This document shows positions 1 through 8,500 of a DNA stretch of 39,106 bases, one piece after another (the first letter of the stretch is position 1; each line of letters begins with the position of its first letter). The stretch is from a virus. The position numbers and the translations under genes were made by a program. The stretch lies in IMG/VR virus record IMGVR_UViG_3300022929_003923, positions 1 through 39,106 of that record; one strand, given 5' to 3'. Under the pieces are notes generated by a model, which ran no database searches, was not told the DNA's origin, and saw nothing but the letters and a program-made list of their open reading frames with translations.

Positions 1-206
1 TTCGCTTAGATGATTATGAAATTGAACCTGACTTAATACATTTAGATATCGAGGGCCATGAGCCTCATGCTCTAAAAGGTATGTTAGATACTTTAAAAAA
101 ATGTCATCCTGTTGTAGCGTTAGAGCGAGGTAATGGAGAAAACATACTATTCGATTTAGGATATAGTAAGTGGAAGCCATTTGGATTGGATTGGTTGTAT
201 ATATGA
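1..206 (+). CDS. FkbM-family methyltransferase, C-terminal fragment (5' end outside window)
   Basis: An open frame enters at base 3 and gives 67 residues ending in FGLDWLYI. It contains IHLDIEGHEPHALKG, the typical C-terminal core of FkbM-type SAM-dependent methyltransferases, where the acidic D-x-E-G-x-E segment is strongly conserved. Family members O-methylate sugars on lipids, glycans or secondary metabolites. The start lies outside the window, so the SAM-binding motif I cannot be seen. The stop codon overlaps the ATG of the next gene (ATGA), so the two are probably translationally coupled and belong to a glycan-modification cluster. Family assignment is good; the substrate is unknown. Confidence 0.75.
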   Translation, partial: RLDDYEIEPDLIHLDIEGHEPHALKGMLDTLKKCHPVVALERGNGENILFDLGYSKWKPFGLDWLYI

Positions 207-877
207 ATATTTACACCGTAAAATGGGGCGACAAATATGTTGCTTCTCATGTAAATCAGCTTCTAGATAGTTGTAAGCAACACTTGAGTTGCGAGTTCCA
301 GTTTCATTGTATCACTGAAAATCCAGAAGGTCTTTCTGAAGAAGTAAATGTTATTTCTATTCCCGAAAACAACCGCTTAGAGAAGTGGTGGAATAAGATG
401 TATCTGTTTGACGATTTACTTGTCACACAGAAAGGAGAAAAAATGTTTTTTGACTTGGATGTAATCATTCAGAAAAACATTGATGTGATTGCTGAATTTG
501 ATCCTGAAGATTGCTTATGCTTTGTAAAAACATGGTGGCATGACTTGGATGATTCGTATGAAAATACTAGGCACATACCACATAAATATACAGACTTAAA
601 CTCTAGTGTATTGCGTTGGAATGACACTCTTGATACTAGAGCAATCAAAGAGTACTTTAATAAGTACAAGAAACAAATTTTATGGTATTATCGTGGACTT
701 GATAACTTCTTTTACAATCGTAGGGTTGTTAAACAAAAACTGTTCCCTGTAGGCTGGGTGTACAGTTTTAATCAAGGTTATCTATTTCCACAAGATACCG
801 AGAAACATGTGTATAGGGCTCTTCCCTATATCTGTATTTTTGACTCAATGGGTAAAAGTGAAGATGTTAAATTCTAA
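203..877 (+). CDS. Putative GT-A-fold glycosyltransferase
   Basis: A 224-residue protein. I chose the ATG at 203 because it overlaps the upstream stop as ATGA; the in-frame ATG at 170 lies inside the FkbM gene. The N-terminus MNIYTVKWGDKYVASHVNQLL and the segment MFFDLDVIIQ, with a D-L-D triad near residues 84-86, look like GT-A glycosyltransferases, where a DxD motif coordinates the metal and nucleotide sugar. Aromatic-rich motifs (KWWNKMYLFDDLL, WYYRGLDNFFYNRR) fit phage and bacterial sugar transferases of unknown specificity. It sits between FkbM and a methyltransferase-like gene, in line with modification of a glycan. Donor and acceptor cannot be predicted. Confidence 0.6.
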   Translation: MNIYTVKWGDKYVASHVNQLLDSCKQHLSCEFQFHCITENPEGLSEEVNVISIPENNRLEKWWNKMYLFDDLLVTQKGEKMFFDLDVIIQKNIDVIAEFDPEDCLCFVKTWWHDLDDSYENTRHIPHKYTDLNSSVLRWNDTLDTRAIKEYFNKYKKQILWYYRGLDNFFYNRRVVKQKLFPVGWVYSFNQGYLFPQDTEKHVYRALPYICIFDSMGKSEDVKF

Positions 878-1547
878 TTTTATAAACAACTACAAATACT
901 GGGGTGAAGCGTTACATGTGATTGAGAAACGCATGCCGCACAAACTCACGGACTTTCGTGACTCACTGAGTCAGAACAATGTCGATGCTTCTATATGGCT
1001 TGTTGAGGAGCTTAAAGAGTACTTGGAAGAGCATTACCTCAAGACAGGTAACCTTAGAGTTTTGATTTTGAATTCTTGGTTAGGAATTCCTATGGTACCT
1101 CTGCTATGTGAAAACTTAGACATTTCTCAGATTCATATGGTTGACTTAGACGAAGAGGCCATTGAGTTGTCGAAAATTTTTCACAAACATTATGCCCAAG
1201 AGAAGTTCATTAAAACTAGACATCATAATTTAGATATTCCTTTTGAGTTTGAAAATCTAAACAAAATCGAAGTTGATGTAGTGATTTGCATACAAACGGA
1301 GCAGATGTATCCACTGAAAGAATTGCGTACAAAAAATCCCCACGCAATATTTGCATTACAGAATAGCAATGTGGTTGAAGAGATGTACGGCATCAACTGT
1401 GTTGACTCAATTGATGCGCTGAAAGAACAAGTTGGTCTCGATGAAATAAATTATGAAGGTACGAAGAAACAACACTATTACTCATGGGACGGTAAGAAAG
1501 AATATGATCGTTACATGATTATAGGGCAGAGAGATGGGCTGGTTTAA
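864..1547 (+). CDS. Class I SAM-methyltransferase-like protein
   Basis: A 227-residue protein. The longer frame opens at 807, but the start at 864 gives a 14-bp overlap with the preceding gene and the natural N-terminus MLNSNFINNYKYWGEALHVIE. The central segment RVLILNSWLGIPMVPLLCE, followed about 20 residues later by IHMVDLDEEAIELSKIF, has the beta1-loop-alphaA and acidic beta2 pattern of a Rossmann methyltransferase. The loop lacks the usual GxGxG (it has NSWLG), so catalytic activity is uncertain. The C-terminus ends on an inverted repeat shared with the converging 2OG oxygenase gene. The target could be a sugar or small metabolite; nothing in the sequence shows which. Confidence 0.5.
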   Translation: MLNSNFINNYKYWGEALHVIEKRMPHKLTDFRDSLSQNNVDASIWLVEELKEYLEEHYLKTGNLRVLILNSWLGIPMVPLLCENLDISQIHMVDLDEEAIELSKIFHKHYAQEKFIKTRHHNLDIPFEFENLNKIEVDVVICIQTEQMYPLKELRTKNPHAIFALQNSNVVEEMYGINCVDSIDALKEQVGLDEINYEGTKKQHYYSWDGKKEYDRYMIIGQRDGLV

Positions 1548-1557
1548 TCAGCCCTCT
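1532..1557. terminator. Hairpin spanning both stop codons of convergent genes
   Basis: The inverted repeat GGGCTG (1536-1541) and CAGCCC (1549-1554) has a 7-nt loop, GTTTAAT, and flanking AGA/TCT that can extend the stem. It covers the TAA of the plus-strand gene (1545-1547) and the TGA of the minus-strand gene (1548-1550), which abut with no spacer. It probably acts as a bidirectional transcription barrier, but neither side has a strong U-tract, so termination is not certain. Confidence 0.5.
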
Positions 1558-2177
1558 ATATCCTCTACCATCATCTCCCACATTTCTTTGTTGGGTATAA
1601 CCATACCAAATGTATGTCTAGGAGATTCTGATCCAGCACAGTGCCAGTAGTGTTTATTAGGATCTTCTGCTTTTCCACCATAGTATCCTACTTTAGCTGA
1701 CCATCCAGGTGTATCTTCTAATGTCACAATCGCATCTTTATCATAATCGTAATATTTAAACCAACCTTTGCCTCGTGGATTATAGTTGATTAATATATTA
1801 TATCCAGGACAATCCCAGTTATTGTGCCAACCCATAAAATCGTCTGGTAGATAAAAAACATGCACTGCGCTAAACTTTGCTCCTAGAAATTTTACAAGAG
1901 CATCATTTATTTCCGCAGATTTTTGTTTGTGTTCTTTTGGGATATCAGGTCCCATCTGTAAGTCTCGGACACTTGATACTTCGGGCGGGCCAATATGATT
2001 CTCGTTGGACATAACTTCCTTCAAGTAATCATATGAGGATGCAGAATAAAGATTGTGTTCTCTATCTGCTCCTCTTTGATTTCTAGGGAGACTTTCATAG
2101 TCAGTACTAAAGAACCAATGCATATACGGCTCAAGAAGTTCTATGAGTTCTGGATTAATTGTTTCTAATATCTTCAT
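1548..2177 (-). CDS. Putative 2OG-Fe(II) oxygenase
   Basis: A 209-residue protein read from the ATG at 2177; a TTG six bases upstream would add only two residues. GWHNNWDCPGYNILINYN supplies a likely iron ligand pair (H118 and D122). The later CAGSESPRHTFGM holds a distal His (H188) next to an Arg suited to 2-oxoglutarate binding, so the overall order fits the 2OG-Fe(II) dioxygenases often found in T4-like marine phages. The intervening GWFKYYDYD...I resembles the strand pattern of the double-stranded beta helix. Proposed roles in phages include hydroxylation of proteins, nucleobases or sugars. It overlaps the upstream glycosyltransferase by 23 bp, so they share one transcript. The substrate is unknown. 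Confidence 0.6.
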   Translation of the reverse strand: MKILETINPELIELLEPYMHWFFSTDYESLPRNQRGADREHNLYSASSYDYLKEVMSNENHIGPPEVSSVRDLQMGPDIPKEHKQKSAEINDALVKFLGAKFSAVHVFYLPDDFMGWHNNWDCPGYNILINYNPRGKGWFKYYDYDKDAIVTLEDTPGWSAKVGYYGGKAEDPNKHYWHCAGSESPRHTFGMVIPNKEMWEMMVEDIEG

Positions 2178-2865
2178 TGCCAAAAAGTTCTCGGTCAGAA
2201 ATTGTATAGTGCAGAATCACTCTTTCAGTGTCTTGCAACTCATTATCTAAATATCCCCAAACAAAATTCCATCTTGCATCTGGTTTAGGAAATTCGCCTA
2301 TTTTCAATCCATGGTCTGTTTTATTTAGCAGATACCACATACTGAATGTATCCCATTTTCTCACTTCCCAAGGATAGGGATCAGATACCCAATTAGGTTT
2401 GTTCTGCTCAATATACTGATCGTACCAAGCATTCATCAATTTTAATGTTTCGGGTTTGTTGTTGTAAGCAAACAATCCACAATGATAAATCATTTCTTCT
2501 GTGTCAGATAGCTTTGTTATCTTTGCATTATATGGACGATTTCTAGTGAATGTGATATCGTTATTATTCATCAAGCCGAAAACATTTTGTATGTCCTCAT
2601 GTTCTATAACCGTGTCAGCATCGATGTACAGCGTATTATCATATGGAGTCCTAGATAACGCCCATAACTTAGCTCTGATATGTTCTGGTATCCCGGTGAT
2701 TACTTGGTCAAAGATTTCATAGTCTTCATCTTCTACCCAAAAGTCATGGGTAAAGAGAGTGATTTTAGCCTCTGGATAGAAGTCTAATAAAGATTCGGCT
2801 GATTTTTTTGCGGCGTAGTAAAATGCTTTATTGACAGAGGCTACATAAATGTAGCCATTATTCAT
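2155..2865 (-). CDS. Putative glycosyltransferase (GT-A, DxD motif)
   Basis: A 236-residue protein. The N-terminus MNNGYIYVASVNKAFYYAAKKSAESLL is the first Rossmann-like unit of a GT-A glycosyltransferase, and NTLYIDADTVIEH gives a clear D-x-D (residues 82-84), the metal/nucleotide-sugar site, as in GT8-like enzymes. KLWALSRTPYDNTLYIDAD follows the family habit of placing substrate-binding residues before DxD. It ends inside the 2OG oxygenase gene and begins within the end of the 145-residue protein upstream, which indicates a translationally coupled operon. Within its first codons lies a perfect 8-bp inverted repeat (see separate entry). Donor sugar unknown. Confidence 0.7.
   Translation of the reverse strand: MNNGYIYVASVNKAFYYAAKKSAESLLDFYPEAKITLFTHDFWVEDEDYEIFDQVITGIPEHIRAKLWALSRTPYDNTLYIDADTVIEHEDIQNVFGLMNNNDITFTRNRPYNAKITKLSDTEEMIYHCGLFAYNNKPETLKLMNAWYDQYIEQNKPNWVSDPYPWEVRKWDTFSMWYLLNKTDHGLKIGEFPKPDARWNFVWGYLDNELQDTERVILHYTISDRELFGNEDIRNN
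2839..2856. repeat. Perfect 8-bp inverted repeat at the 5' end of the glycosyltransferase gene
   Basis: GGCTACAT, a two-base spacer, then ATGTAGCC. On the minus strand this lies 9-26 nt after the A of the ATG at 2865. In the mRNA it would form a tight stem next to the initiation region and could reduce initiation or mark a processing site. The coding sequence (Asn-Gly-Tyr-Ile-Tyr-Val-Ala) tolerates it. Confidence 0.6.
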
Positions 2866-3295
2866 TGATGTCCAGTTCCTTTTGGATCAATATAGTCGCA
2901 TACGCCTGTACTTCTAAGGGAGTCTTAGCTTTACGAATTAGCTTCTTTAGTTCTTTGTTTTGAGAGTTTTTGATAGCTTCGATTTCAAACGCTTCGAGCT
3001 TCATGTTAAATAAAACTTCTTGTTTGTGTCGCTGAAACTTTTGCTCTTCGTGTTCTTTTTTTCTATCAGCCTGACGCAGTTGCCATTCTTTATGCTTTTG
3101 CGTTTTCTCGTCTAAGCCTTCAATCCCATAAATCTCCACAAGCGCATTATAATCTGCATTCTCCCCGCCGTCTTCTTCAGGTCCGGCGACAACATGACAC
3201 ACTGCATATTCTCCATTTCCTTGAAGAATTTCACACACAATGTGCCTATTGTTTTTATCCTGCCAAATAGGATTTCTATATTTTTCTTGTTCCAT
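2858..3295 (-). CDS. Conserved phage protein of unknown function, C-terminal coiled coil
   Basis: A 145-residue protein. I use the ATG at 3295, preceded by a clear GGAG Shine-Dalgarno at 3301-3304; the frame extends to a GTG at 3307 that would contain this site. The first half (NPIWQDKNNRHIVCEILQGNGEYAVCHVVAGPEEDGGENADYNALVEIYG, split here only for description) looks like a small beta-rich domain. Residues about 75-145 are highly charged and helical (KEWQLRQADRKKEHEEQKF), suggesting a coiled coil. It lies just downstream of the fibre gene and is coupled to the glycosyltransferase. I do not recognise a family; a virion or fibre-accessory role is possible but unproven. Confidence 0.6.
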   Translation of the reverse strand: MEQEKYRNPIWQDKNNRHIVCEILQGNGEYAVCHVVAGPEEDGGENADYNALVEIYGIEGLDEKTQKHKEWQLRQADRKKEHEEQKFQRHKQEVLFNMKLEAFEIEAIKNSQNKELKKLIRKAKTPLEVQAYATILIQKELDINE

Positions 3296-3325
3296 AACAA
3301 ACTCCACAAATTAATAATAACAAAT

Positions 3326-3332
3326 ATATTTA
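3326..3332 (-). promoter_or_regulatory. Candidate late promoter box ATAAATA
   Basis: Minus-strand CATAAATA overlaps the stop codon of the fibre gene and lies about 31 nt before the ATG at 3295. It matches the T4 late box TATAAATA except for the first base. The position suits late expression of the downstream 145-residue protein and the glycosyltransferase/2OG genes. Confidence 0.4.
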
Positions 3333-4508
3333 TGCGATTCTCAAAAACAGCTTTTTAGATTCCTGAGTTGAAGAAGTAGCCTGAATCGTTGCACCAGTGT
3401 AGAACCCGGTGTAATACCCTGTGTAGTTGCCGGTGAAGTTGCCTGTATAATACCCAGTGTATGTGCCCGCAAAGTTAGTGCTGTAAGATCCTGTATATGT
3501 TCCGGCATAAGCCCCAGAATACGCCCCAGTGTAATATCCAGTGAAATATCCTCCAATAGAACCACCATAGAACAGAGTATATGTTCCTGCATACGCACCA
3601 CTGTAGAACCCGGTGTAATAACCAGTATAATTTCCAGTAAAGAAGCCTGCATAATACCCGGTGTAGTTTCCGGCAAATGCAGTGCTATATGTTCCTGCAT
3701 ATGTCCCGGTATAAGCTCCAGCATATGCTTGATCTGCAACTGTTTTTAATTGGTCAGTAAGAGTCTCACCCTTTTGTTGCCAAGTACCCGTACCCGGAGC
3801 AGAAGCTACTACTTCATATCGACCAATATTTGTTGCGACAATTCTATTTCTAAATCTATTTGTAAGAGACTGTAGTTCACTGTCAGAAAACTCTTTGATG
3901 TTTATTCCACCATCTTTTACAAGAGTTCTGTTTGTAGAAGAGCCAGGCACTGTAGTTGCCGCAGTTTTTTGCCAAAGATACTTTGTTACAGTAGTTCCGT
4001 CAGTTTGAGTATCATCAACTTGACCACGATTAACCCATGTACCCCCTGCAGGAGCCGTTGCCGCTAACCAATATTGACCAGCAGTATTAGCATCGTCTTG
4101 TATCATTGCTTCAATGACTTCATCCAAGATTTCGGTGTCAATCTCAGCATCCGTTGCTGGCTCAACTTTGTTGTTACCATCTAATCTAAGAGGAACTGCG
4201 GTTTTAGTATCACTCGCTACCCCAGTTGCTTCACCAAAAGTGTAAGTAGTAGATGTTGTTGTTCCGGCGGCTGGGTGATCTCCAACTTCTTCGCTTCTTA
4301 CCCTGTTGGTAAATGTGCCAATGCTAGTGAACCCAGCAGAAAGAGCGCCAGAAGTTACTTGAAGTGATGCAGTACCAGATGCACTTGCGTACTCAGTCGT
4401 GATGATGTTTGCCGTATAATTTTTAATTTCGGCAACAGTCAGTTCCTGCAAGCCCTGAATATTGCTCGCAGTAATATCGTCTGTTTTTATCTTTAGTGGG
4501 CCAGCCAT
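3330..4508 (-). CDS. Tail fibre/adhesin with long period-4 Tyr-Gly repeat tip
   Basis: A 392-residue protein with an AAAGGTGA ribosome site before the ATG at 4508. Residues 1-40 (MAGPLKIKTDDITASNIQGLQEL) look like a fibre attachment region. The middle is Ser/Thr/Gly-rich beta sequence with a repeated motif ending in GTW (residues about 145-160 and 240-250). From about residue 260 to 378 the chain is an almost uninterrupted xY(T/A/S)G repeat, for example YTGYYTGFYTG, with the period broken a few times (YSTAFAG, YTLFYGGSIGG). Such Gly-every-fourth-residue aromatic arrays suit a stacked, glycine-faced adhesive tip, loosely like the polyglycine adhesin gp38 of T-even phages. It is the terminal gene of the fibre block, so a receptor-binding role is inferred. 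Confidence 0.7.
   Translation of the reverse strand: MAGPLKIKTDDITASNIQGLQELTVAEIKNYTANIITTEYASASGTASLQVTSGALSAGFTSIGTFTNRVRSEEVGDHPAAGTTTSTTYTFGEATGVASDTKTAVPLRLDGNNKVEPATDAEIDTEILDEVIEAMIQDDANTAGQYWLAATAPAGGTWVNRGQVDDTQTDGTTVTKYLWQKTAATTVPGSSTNRTLVKDGGINIKEFSDSELQSLTNRFRNRIVATNIGRYEVVASAPGTGTWQQKGETLTDQLKTVADQAYAGAYTGTYAGTYSTAFAGNYTGYYAGFFTGNYTGYYTGFYSGAYAGTYTLFYGGSIGGYFTGYYTGAYSGAYAGTYTGSYSTNFAGTYTGYYTGNFTGNYTGYYTGFYTGATIQATSSTQESKKLFLRIA
3390..3730 (-). repeat. Tandem 12-bp-period coding repeat (xYTG units)
   Basis: About 340 bp made of degenerate 12-bp units encoding aromatic-Tyr-Thr/Ala-Gly. Longer second-order copies are visible: the block encoding AYAGTYTGSYSTNFAGTYTGYYTG resembles an earlier AYTGTYAGTYSTAFAGNYTGYYAG, so the array probably grew by duplication of larger blocks. 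The degeneracy across third positions shows it is old or selected at protein level. Confidence 0.75.
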
Positions 4509-4523
4509 TTAACTTGTCACCTT

Positions 4524-5375
4524 TTAGTTTACTAGTGTACCGCTAGAGTCGTATACTGCTAGTGGTCTGTGTACTCTCCAGTCTGTGGAATCTTTGCATG
4601 ATAATGTATAAGATGTGTTTGCCGGCAGAGTAATAGATGCATTTGCAGAGCCGCCATTAATACTATCTGAAGAGTTCGGGTATAGTTTGCAGTCTGTAGC
4701 AGTAGCATTAAATACCGTCACTGTTCTACCTGAAACCGCAGTAGGAAGTTTTACTCCCTGAGTGCTTGCCGCATTAGTAGTAATAACACTGAGAGTTTCA
4801 ACCAGTGCAGTTGCCGTGCCTTGATCTGATCCTGCTGTACCAATTGCCGCAGTCACACCAAACTGTGTGTGTCCGCCAATTGTAACATCCCCGGAAGTGG
4901 TGACCGTTGTAACATTCAAGTCATCAAGATCGGGAAGAAGCGACTGCCAGCTTGTTGCAGAAGTAGCAATCAAGTCTATTACATTGTCTGGTCTTACAAC
5001 TACAGGCGCATCAAGAGAGCCTCCGTCGATGCTTTCACTTGAAGCAGGATATACTTTAATATTGACCGCGGTCGAATTATATACAGTAATCTTGATTCCA
5101 GTGCTTGCATCAGGAAGAACAACCCCTTGGTTAGAAGTCGCCGTCTGAACAATGTTATAAGTTTTTGTGAGTGCAGTTGCCGTGCCTTGTGTAGTTCCCG
5201 CCGCAGTTACAGAACCATCCAAACCGGCAACAAGCTCGCCTGAAAAGGTCAATGCGGCAACAGAAATATCATCACCAGCTTCATACTTATCAGAATTTAA
5301 GTTGGTAAAGTTTGTGTCCACCTCTGTATTAGTAAGTGGACTACCTTTACCTGCTCTAGTGGTTAAAGTTGCCAT
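4524..5375 (-). CDS. Tail fibre-like structural protein with internal domain duplication
   Basis: A 283-residue protein. The N-terminus MATLTTRAGKGSPLTNTEVDTNFTNLNSDKYE is typical of phage fibre shafts, where a short conserved start precedes beta-structured repeats. Two related domains follow, at roughly residues 58-120 and 175-240. Each carries QGTATAL, a VV/TT segment, a QGVxLP motif, then TVxNxTAxxxKxYPxSSxSIxGGS. A linker (TVTTSGDVTIGGHTQFGVTA) separates them. The C-terminus WRVHRPLAVYDSSGTLVN probably caps or trimerises. It precedes the repeat-tip fibre by 15 bp and follows the small coiled-coil protein, so all three may form one fibre assembly. Exact function is inferred from composition and context. 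Confidence 0.65.
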   Translation of the reverse strand: MATLTTRAGKGSPLTNTEVDTNFTNLNSDKYEAGDDISVAALTFSGELVAGLDGSVTAAGTTQGTATALTKTYNIVQTATSNQGVVLPDASTGIKITVYNSTAVNIKVYPASSESIDGGSLDAPVVVRPDNVIDLIATSATSWQSLLPDLDDLNVTTVTTSGDVTIGGHTQFGVTAAIGTAGSDQGTATALVETLSVITTNAASTQGVKLPTAVSGRTVTVFNATATDCKLYPNSSDSINGGSANASITLPANTSYTLSCKDSTDWRVHRPLAVYDSSGTLVN

Positions 5376-5385
5376 TTATTTTATC

Positions 5386-5580
5386 CTAGTTTTTTTCTAT
5401 TAAAATTTTAAGTGCTTCTTTTATTTCAGATAGCTCTGATTTCAAACTATTTATATCAGAAGTAATTTCATCAACCTTAGAATCTTGTTTTTTTCTTGCT
5501 TTATATTGAGTAAGCCCTTCTTTATCCATATTGATAAAAACTCCTGACCCCACTTCTCTGAATTTAGTATTCGTACTCAT
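5386..5580 (-). CDS. Small protein with C-terminal coiled coil, fibre-associated
   Basis: A 64-residue protein that begins MSTNTKFREVGSGVFINMDKEG and ends in a heptad-like helix (ITSDINSLKSELSEIKEALKILIEKN). The start ATG at 5580 lies three bases after the stop of the giant baseplate protein, with a CATAAATA box just in front and no strong Shine-Dalgarno. Small proteins with a short conserved head and a coiled-coil tail are common next to fibre genes in T4-like marine phages and could be connectors or chaperones; that is inference. Inside it lies a late-promoter box (5448-5455) that could serve the following fibre gene. Confidence 0.6.
   Translation of the reverse strand: MSTNTKFREVGSGVFINMDKEGLTQYKARKKQDSKVDEITSDINSLKSELSEIKEALKILIEKN
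5448..5455 (-). promoter_or_regulatory. Late promoter box TATAAATA
   Basis: Exact minus-strand TATAAATA followed by GTTTG, inside the 64-residue gene and about 73 nt ahead of the fibre gene start at 5375. The same 13-nt string TATAAATAGTTTG occurs at 12282-12294. Confidence 0.5.
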
Positions 5581-5582
5581 AT

Positions 5583-8500
5583 TTATGCCTGCATTGCAAT
5601 CGCTCTGAGGTTCTTGATCGCAGGTACTTCAGAAGTATTTCCTGCTTTCAGAACAACTTTAATTGCAAAGTCCTTATATCTAGTAAATGTAATGGTGCTA
5701 GTAGTTGCAGTAGCAGTAGCCCCAGTTCCGCCACCACCGCTGAATGCGATAGTAGGGGCACTAGTATAACCTCGACCCGGATCAGTAATTGTGATTCCCA
5801 CAACTGCGCCTGCCGAAATCTGAGCGATGCCAGTCGCTTGCTTCCATGCACCTCCACCAGAGAATATAACAGTTGGCGCCGCAGTGTATCCTGAGCCGCC
5901 TGCCGTGATAGAAGTACTACTCACCCTATCAGTTATATATTCAAGTGTATCTTGAGCATCTCCGCCAAGACCAACAAGATTGCTATTTCTAAGTGGAACC
6001 TTATATTCAATCTCAACAAACCTTCCTGGGGGTAGTGCAGAAAGATTGTTTGTTTCTAGTTTGACCCAATAGAGATCATCTCTAAATTGACCATCATCTT
6101 CTGCGGCTCTAAACTTAGCATACACTTCAACGCTTGCATCATTGGGTACTCGTTGATCCATGTAAACTCTCAAATCTTCAGCTAAATTGTCTCTTGTAAG
6201 CTGTACAATTCGAGAAATGTATCTGCAAGTAGCATCACCGCCGTTTCTACTCTCTTCATTTGTAGAAACATTATTTATATCATTTACAAATAAATCAAAC
6301 CCTGCTCTAGAAATATCAATTACCGGACTGACAAGATCACTTGGTGTTCTCAATACTGCTTCAACTTTAAAGGATTTAGCTCCAGATAAAGAGAGTGATT
6401 CATTTGATTTAGAGTATATAGCATATTCTTCTTTTGTAAATTCTTGGGTTGCTCTTCCTATAGGCAGTCCAATATTGCCGGGTATAGCGACACCGGATGG
6501 TTTAGTTCCAAACACTTCATATGTTATAGTAGAATTTTGAGACGGTAACATATCAGTGAAATTATGGAACAGTCTGTTAAACGATCTATTCTCAATTGCA
6601 GTGATTGTAGCTTGTGTAGATCCTGTTCCAAGAACATCTCCTACTGCAAATGTGCTGTTAGCATCCACATACGCCTTACATGCAGTAGTCTTATTTCTAA
6701 ACTCAACAACACTGCCAGTTTTGACAGTGATATCAACTGTTAATCCAGAGCCAACGCCAGTAGTAGATGATTGTGCAATAGGAGAATAATCTCCTTCCGC
6801 ATAACTACTTCCCATTTCTCCTATAGAAAAAGCAGTGACTACACCGGAAGTCTCGGCAGTGACTGTTAGAGTTGCGCCGGTGCCTGAGCCAAATGATGCT
6901 AAAGTAATTACATCATTTAACGCATATCCGGAACCGCCATTAGTTAGCGTAATATCAAACGCATGTAAGCTATCTGTGTTTGCGAAAAATCCATTTGTAA
7001 AATCAGTAAGTTTTAAATAGTCATAGTCTTCATTGTTAAATACTGCTTTACCTGCAATAGGAGAAAACTTACATCTCTTGAGACTGTACTTGATATCTTC
7101 CGCTTGTATAGCGTTCCAAGAACGGTTATTAGAAGAAACAAACAGCACACCCGTAGAAGAATCTTCTGCCTGTATTCTTTCAGTAGTTCCTAGTTTATTT
7201 TGACCCAATTCAGATACCCAAATATTATAGTCTGGATCATTTCCTTGAGGCAGCAACACAAAACAAAATTCTTTGTTGGGAGCCAAGTAGATTGGTTCAT
7301 CAAAAGAAAAAGTAGTAGCCGTAGATGCATCCTCAGAAATATTTACTTGACTTGGAAGTAAGTTTTTGTTTCCATATGGAATGACCAGCGATCCTGGGTA
7401 TCCGTTGACAACTTCTCGAATCTGCATCGTGATAGAGTTGGTGCTCGACTTTGTTCTGAAATAAACATCAAGTTCTTTTAAGAAGATTCCATGTCCGTTA
7501 TTGACAAAAAATGTTTGCGCAATTGGGTCTATGCCAAAGCTACCAAATAGGCCCATGTCAAACCCTTCCCATTCAAATACGATCTCTGGTAACGGGGTTT
7601 CAGTGACTTCTGGCGGCACCACAGTCGCCGGTGGATCTACAGGATCTGGGGGCGGGTCTGCAGGATCCGGTTCAGCTCCAGGAATTATTTCAAACTGCTC
7701 ATTGATATTAGTCGATGTCTGTTCAGTCGAAGATTCAGATGACAAACTCAGGCTAACCCCGGTTGTCACTGTTCCAATAGTTGTAGTTCCTGCCGACACA
7801 TACCCCATTGTTATATTAGGTACTTGTGTAGATAGATTTAGTGTACTAGACTCTAGAGTAGAGTTGACAAAAGAAGAGTATTGTCCAGCACATGATGAAG
7901 TAACAAATCCTTGTCTGTTCTTAATATCATCTGATATAATAAGAATTTTATTGCCTACTCGGTATCTATTTGGAGGTATCTTCAGTTGAAGTACAAGTCT
8001 GCCCGTAGAATCAGAAGTTACATATCCATTATTCCAAGAACCAGAACCAGGCAAACTCGATGTACCATAGCTTGCCAATTTCTGAGTAGCACTAAGACCA
8101 TCAAACCAACTTAGTCCAATTTGCCGAATTCTAGCAGTAGTAGAGAAATTAGTACTCCCTCTCACTCTAAATGCATCAGAAACGCCATCAAAGAACAAAT
8201 AGTATCTGGTGTTTGGCTTCAATCTAGTAGCCTCAACAAATATTTGTCGCTGTCTTAAAAAGTTACTAAACTGTACATCAGTTACTGCCGTGAAAGAGCC
8301 TTCCTGGTAATCACTAAAATTGTTGTTTGTGTTTACACTCAACACCGAATTTGTCTGTGTTAGAGTAGAACTGCTAACGGTTAATTCGGATGTGGTTGTA
8401 GTTGTAGTTGTAGCGGTTTGTACTACATCCGCTGTCTGGATTACAGTGTCCCCTAGTGGTTCTCCTGCTGAGTTAGTGTCGTTAGGATCCGCCTCTACCA

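Noticed and set aside
2175-2183. TTG start two codons upstream for the 2OG oxygenase gene
   Set aside because: An ATG at 2177 lies in the same frame, so the rare start is not needed.
3341-3739. A 132-codon frame within the fibre repeat
   Set aside because: It is an alternative reading of the 12-bp-period repeat, which stays open because the repeat avoids stops in that frame; no start signal and no family.
6272-6279. TATAAATA on the minus strand inside the giant protein gene
   Set aside because: It is deep inside a coding region, about 700 nt before the nearest gene start, and encodes ordinary residues; probably chance.
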